DNA of 7,479 bases from WHSV01 sp050694055 (lineage in GTDB: Bacteria > Actinomycetota > CADDZG01 > WHSQ01), in contig JBOGWX010000076.1 of the NCBI GenBank assembly GCA_050694055.1, positions 1 through 7,479 on the forward strand, in the 5' to 3' direction. How positions within the stretch are numbered: position 1 is the stretch's first letter; each line of letters starts with the position of its first letter. The notes beneath the pieces are model-generated. The model saw nothing but the letters and a program-made list of their open reading frames with translations, did not search any database and had not been told where the DNA came from. Shown here in pieces: positions 6,301 to 7,479 of this stretch. The position numbers and the translations under genes are program-made.

Positions 6301-7479
6301 CTTGAGGAAGCTGAACACCGGTCGCTCCCACTGCGCCAGCGGGGGTTGCGCGGTGTCGTCTCCCATCGACGAGGTGGGCTCTGCGCCCTCCGTCGCCATG
6401 GGGCGGATGACGACCGTGAACTCCTCTTTCGTGAACCCGGCTGCGACCTGACGAGCGACGAGGTCCTCTCCGTCCGCCTCCACCGGCACGCCCGTAGACG
6501 CTTCGATGACGTGCTCGAGCAGCCAGTCGCCGTAGGGACGGCGCCGGGCGAGCCGCTGCTTGATGGCCTCATCCTCGAGCACCCCGCCTTCAGACGGATC
6601 GATGCAGAACGCCTGGCCCGGCCCTATCTTCAGGCGCCGCACCCGGCCGTGCCCCCTGGTCGCCACCGCCCCGCTTTCCGACGAGCACGCAATCAAGCCG
6701 TCGTCGCAGATGGAGACGCGCAGCGGCCTCAGGCCGTTGCGGTCGAGGGCGCCCGCGACGCGCTCCCCGTCGGTGAAGACGAGCCCTGCGGGGCCGTCCC
6801 ACGGCTCGATCAGGCACGCGTGGTAGCGGAAGAAATCTCTGATTGCCCCGTCGTAGTGAGCGATGTCCTCCCACGCCGGCGGCACCAGCATGGCGGCGGC
6901 GTGCTCGACGCTGCGGCCCCCGCGGACGAGCAACTCGAGCGCCTCGTCGAGAATGGCCGAGTCGGACCCCGTGGTGTCCACGATGGGCCGCAGCAGCTCC
7001 TCCGGCGCGAGGTCGGCCGAGCCGAGCCCGCCCGCGCGCGCCTGCATGGCGGCCACGTTGCCACGGATCGTGTTGATCTCCCCGTTGTGCGCCAGAAAGC
7101 GGAAGGGCTGAGCGCGCTCCCAGGTCGGTGTCGTGTTGGTCGCGAAGCGTTGGTGCCAGAGTCCGAACCAGGCCTCGAAGCGCTCATCGGTGAGATCCGG
7201 ATAGAACCTCGCGAGCTGATCCGCCGCAACGAGGCCCTTGTAGGTGATCGTACGAAACGAGAACGACGCGACGTAGAGACGCGCGCGGCGGGCGCGCGCG
7301 AGCTGTTCGAGCCGGCGACGCGCACGGAAAGCGCGTCGCTCGCCCTCGTCCGCGTCGGTTCCCAGCGGGCGTAGCACGATCGCTTGCTCGACCGCGGGCC
7401 GGCCGGACCGGGCGCGCTCACCGAGGGCGTCGTCGTCGATCGGCACGACCCGCCACCCCACGACCTCGAGATCCTCGAG
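3340..7479 (-). CDS. gltB: Glutamate synthase large (alpha) subunit, N-terminus outside window
   Basis: GltB transfers the amide of glutamine to 2-oxoglutarate, giving two glutamates, as the main part of the GS/GOGAT ammonia-assimilation route in the cytoplasm. 1379 residues are visible of about 1500; the frame is still open at base 7479, so the N-terminal part with the nucleophilic Cys1 is missing. Visible residues in order: the class II glutaminase domain with HQRFATNTTPTW, HNGEINT (131-137) and SDSAILD (172-178); the central domain with FAQVTNPPID; the FMN-binding synthase domain with MSKMGIST (599-606), GRFGVTPAY and SGGDGGTGASPLSS from 932; the 3Fe-4S cluster cysteines 1010, 1016 and 1021 (spacing C-x5-C-x4-C, in CHRDTCPVGIATQ); and the C-terminal GXGXG beta-helix (about 1150-1300). 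Between GEGGE and IKQVASGRFGVT there are only about 11 residues, so the ferredoxin-loop insertion of Fd-dependent enzymes is absent. This indicates the NAD(P)H-dependent form that needs GltD. No gltD follows: the next sequence is a convergent intergenic region. No frameshift or lost catalytic residue is seen. Confidence 0.97.
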   Translation of the reverse strand, partial: LEDLEVVGWRVVPIDDDALGERARSGRPAVEQAIVLRPLGTDADEGERRAFRARRRLEQLARARRARLYVASFSFRTITYKGLVAADQLARFYPDLTDERFEAWFGLWHQRFATNTTPTWERAQPFRFLAHNGEINTIRGNVAAMQARAGGLGSADLAPEELLRPIVDTTGSDSAILDEALELLVRGGRSVEHAAAMLVPPAWEDIAHYDGAIRDFFRYHACLIEPWDGPAGLVFTDGERVAGALDRNGLRPLRVSICDDGLIACSSESGAVATRGHGRVRRLKIGPGQAFCIDPSEGGVLEDEAIKQRLARRRPYGDWLLEHVIEASTGVPVEADGEDLVARQVAAGFTKEEFTVVIRPMATEGAEPTSSMGDDTAQPPLAQWERPVFSFLKQRFAQVTNPPIDHLRERHVMSISTRLGARHPLLQEKPEAAQLREYASFLLWPAAVDELGSQGAAMLDATSDVEQGPDGLEGACKRIASEAAAAVRRGAAYVIVSDRNAGPDRVPVPSALGAGAVHHELSARGLRSRASVIVDCDDARETHHVAVLLTNGADAVSPRLALQSIAQLARRGRLGGDVASDGAQRNYFHAIEDGLLKVMSKMGISTLDSYRGAQIIEAMGLGEDVIELCFNGVASMLGGLSLTELGADAFERHQAAYFSKPVLPNPGLIKHKKGGDYHATNPGVVESLHETVGVTRASVDARTSELDAAHALRRATRGDDDAYTQFAGLVNDRPPTEPRDLLEFVAPDHPVELDEVEPASSIATRFSTGAMSHGALSAEAHETLSLALNLIGGMANTGEGGEAPERYRDRRNSGIKQVASGRFGVTPAYVAFAKELQIKMAQGSKPGEGGQLPGTKVSTEIARLRHTVPGVALISPTPHHDIYSIEDLAQLIYDLKQANPDAPVSVKLVATEGVGTIAAGVVKALADVVHISGGDGGTGASPLSSIKNAGMPWEIGLADTQRALVSNDLRGRARLRVDGGLKTGRDVVIAALLGADEFSFGTAALLAEGCILVRTCHRDTCPVGIATQNPELRKKFTGTPEMVARYLLLVAEEARLLLGSLGLRSIDEAVGRVDLLRQRRTNNVRHDSLDLRPLLHRPGARERSYTASLPLQRPRSELGDRLHADAIAAFSAGRAADLHYDITTADRTVGARLGCALQVEPHSVAGGALRARFEGEAGQSFGAFLSHGMELNLTGEANDYVGKSMAGGRITIRPPANDAGDPYLVGNTVLYGATGGQLFVAGRAGERFAVRNSGAVAVVEGAGDHACEYMTAGAVVILGPVGRNLGAGMSGGEAYVYDPTDDLDASLNRQLVAAYQPTPGQLESLKRVIGRHLEATDSAVAETILAHWDDALGHFKRVAPVAEVARLEALFEGTVAAPV

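Noticed and set aside
3769..7374. Long plus-strand open frames opposite gltB (268, 366 and 375 codons)
   Set aside because: They are antisense to a gene with unmistakable conserved motifs throughout. Their translations are low-complexity Arg/Gly/Val-rich text without any family pattern, as expected from a high-GC codon bias on the other strand.
1..7479. CRISPR arrays, tRNA genes, insertion sequences, attachment sites
   Set aside because: No regularly spaced repeats, cloverleaf-like segments, transposase or integrase motifs, or flanking direct repeats were seen when reading through the window.

Overview
The window is GC-rich chromosomal DNA, with G/C-ending codons dominating every real gene. 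It most likely comes from an actinobacterium. The pointers are the DUF222/HNH-type gene, the family 5 uracil-DNA glycosylase, the stand-alone PRC-barrel-like protein and the actinobacterial style of the proteins. A deep lineage such as Thermoleophilia is a guess from overall sequence feel and cannot be proven here. I see no tRNA, rRNA, CRISPR array, insertion sequence or phage module.

Layout, left to right. (1) 2-529, plus strand: the 3' part of a polar amino acid ABC transporter ATPase (GlnQ/HisP type), entering from the left. (2) 530-677: a short gap with two successive hairpins, probably the end of that operon. (3) 678-1367, plus: a complete family 5 (UdgB-type) uracil-DNA glycosylase with four cysteines for an iron-sulfur cluster. 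(4) 1429-1758, plus: a small PRC-barrel-like protein. (5) 1759-1847: a terminator-like double hairpin running directly into a promoter-like element that resembles the mycobacterial RecA-independent DNA-damage (RecA-NDp/PafBC) promoter. (6) 1848-3029, plus: a DUF222-like HNH endonuclease-family protein, probably translated from a leaderless mRNA. (7) 3030-3339: a convergent intergenic region with one possible small ORF. (8) 3340-7479, minus: most of the glutamate synthase large subunit GltB. Its N-terminus lies beyond the right edge.

Functionally the window is mixed. Two ends concern nitrogen metabolism: amino acid uptake on the left and glutamate synthesis from glutamine and 2-oxoglutarate on the right. 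The middle concerns DNA: uracil excision and a probable DNA-damage-linked HNH protein. The plus-strand genes do not form one tight operon, because gaps of 60-150 bases with hairpins separate them. gltB converges on them and is the last gene of its own unit, so gltD is not downstream of it.

The best lead is the promoter-like element 7 bases upstream of the HNH gene. I found no convincing wholly new system. Most of the sequence is well-known housekeeping and repair genes.
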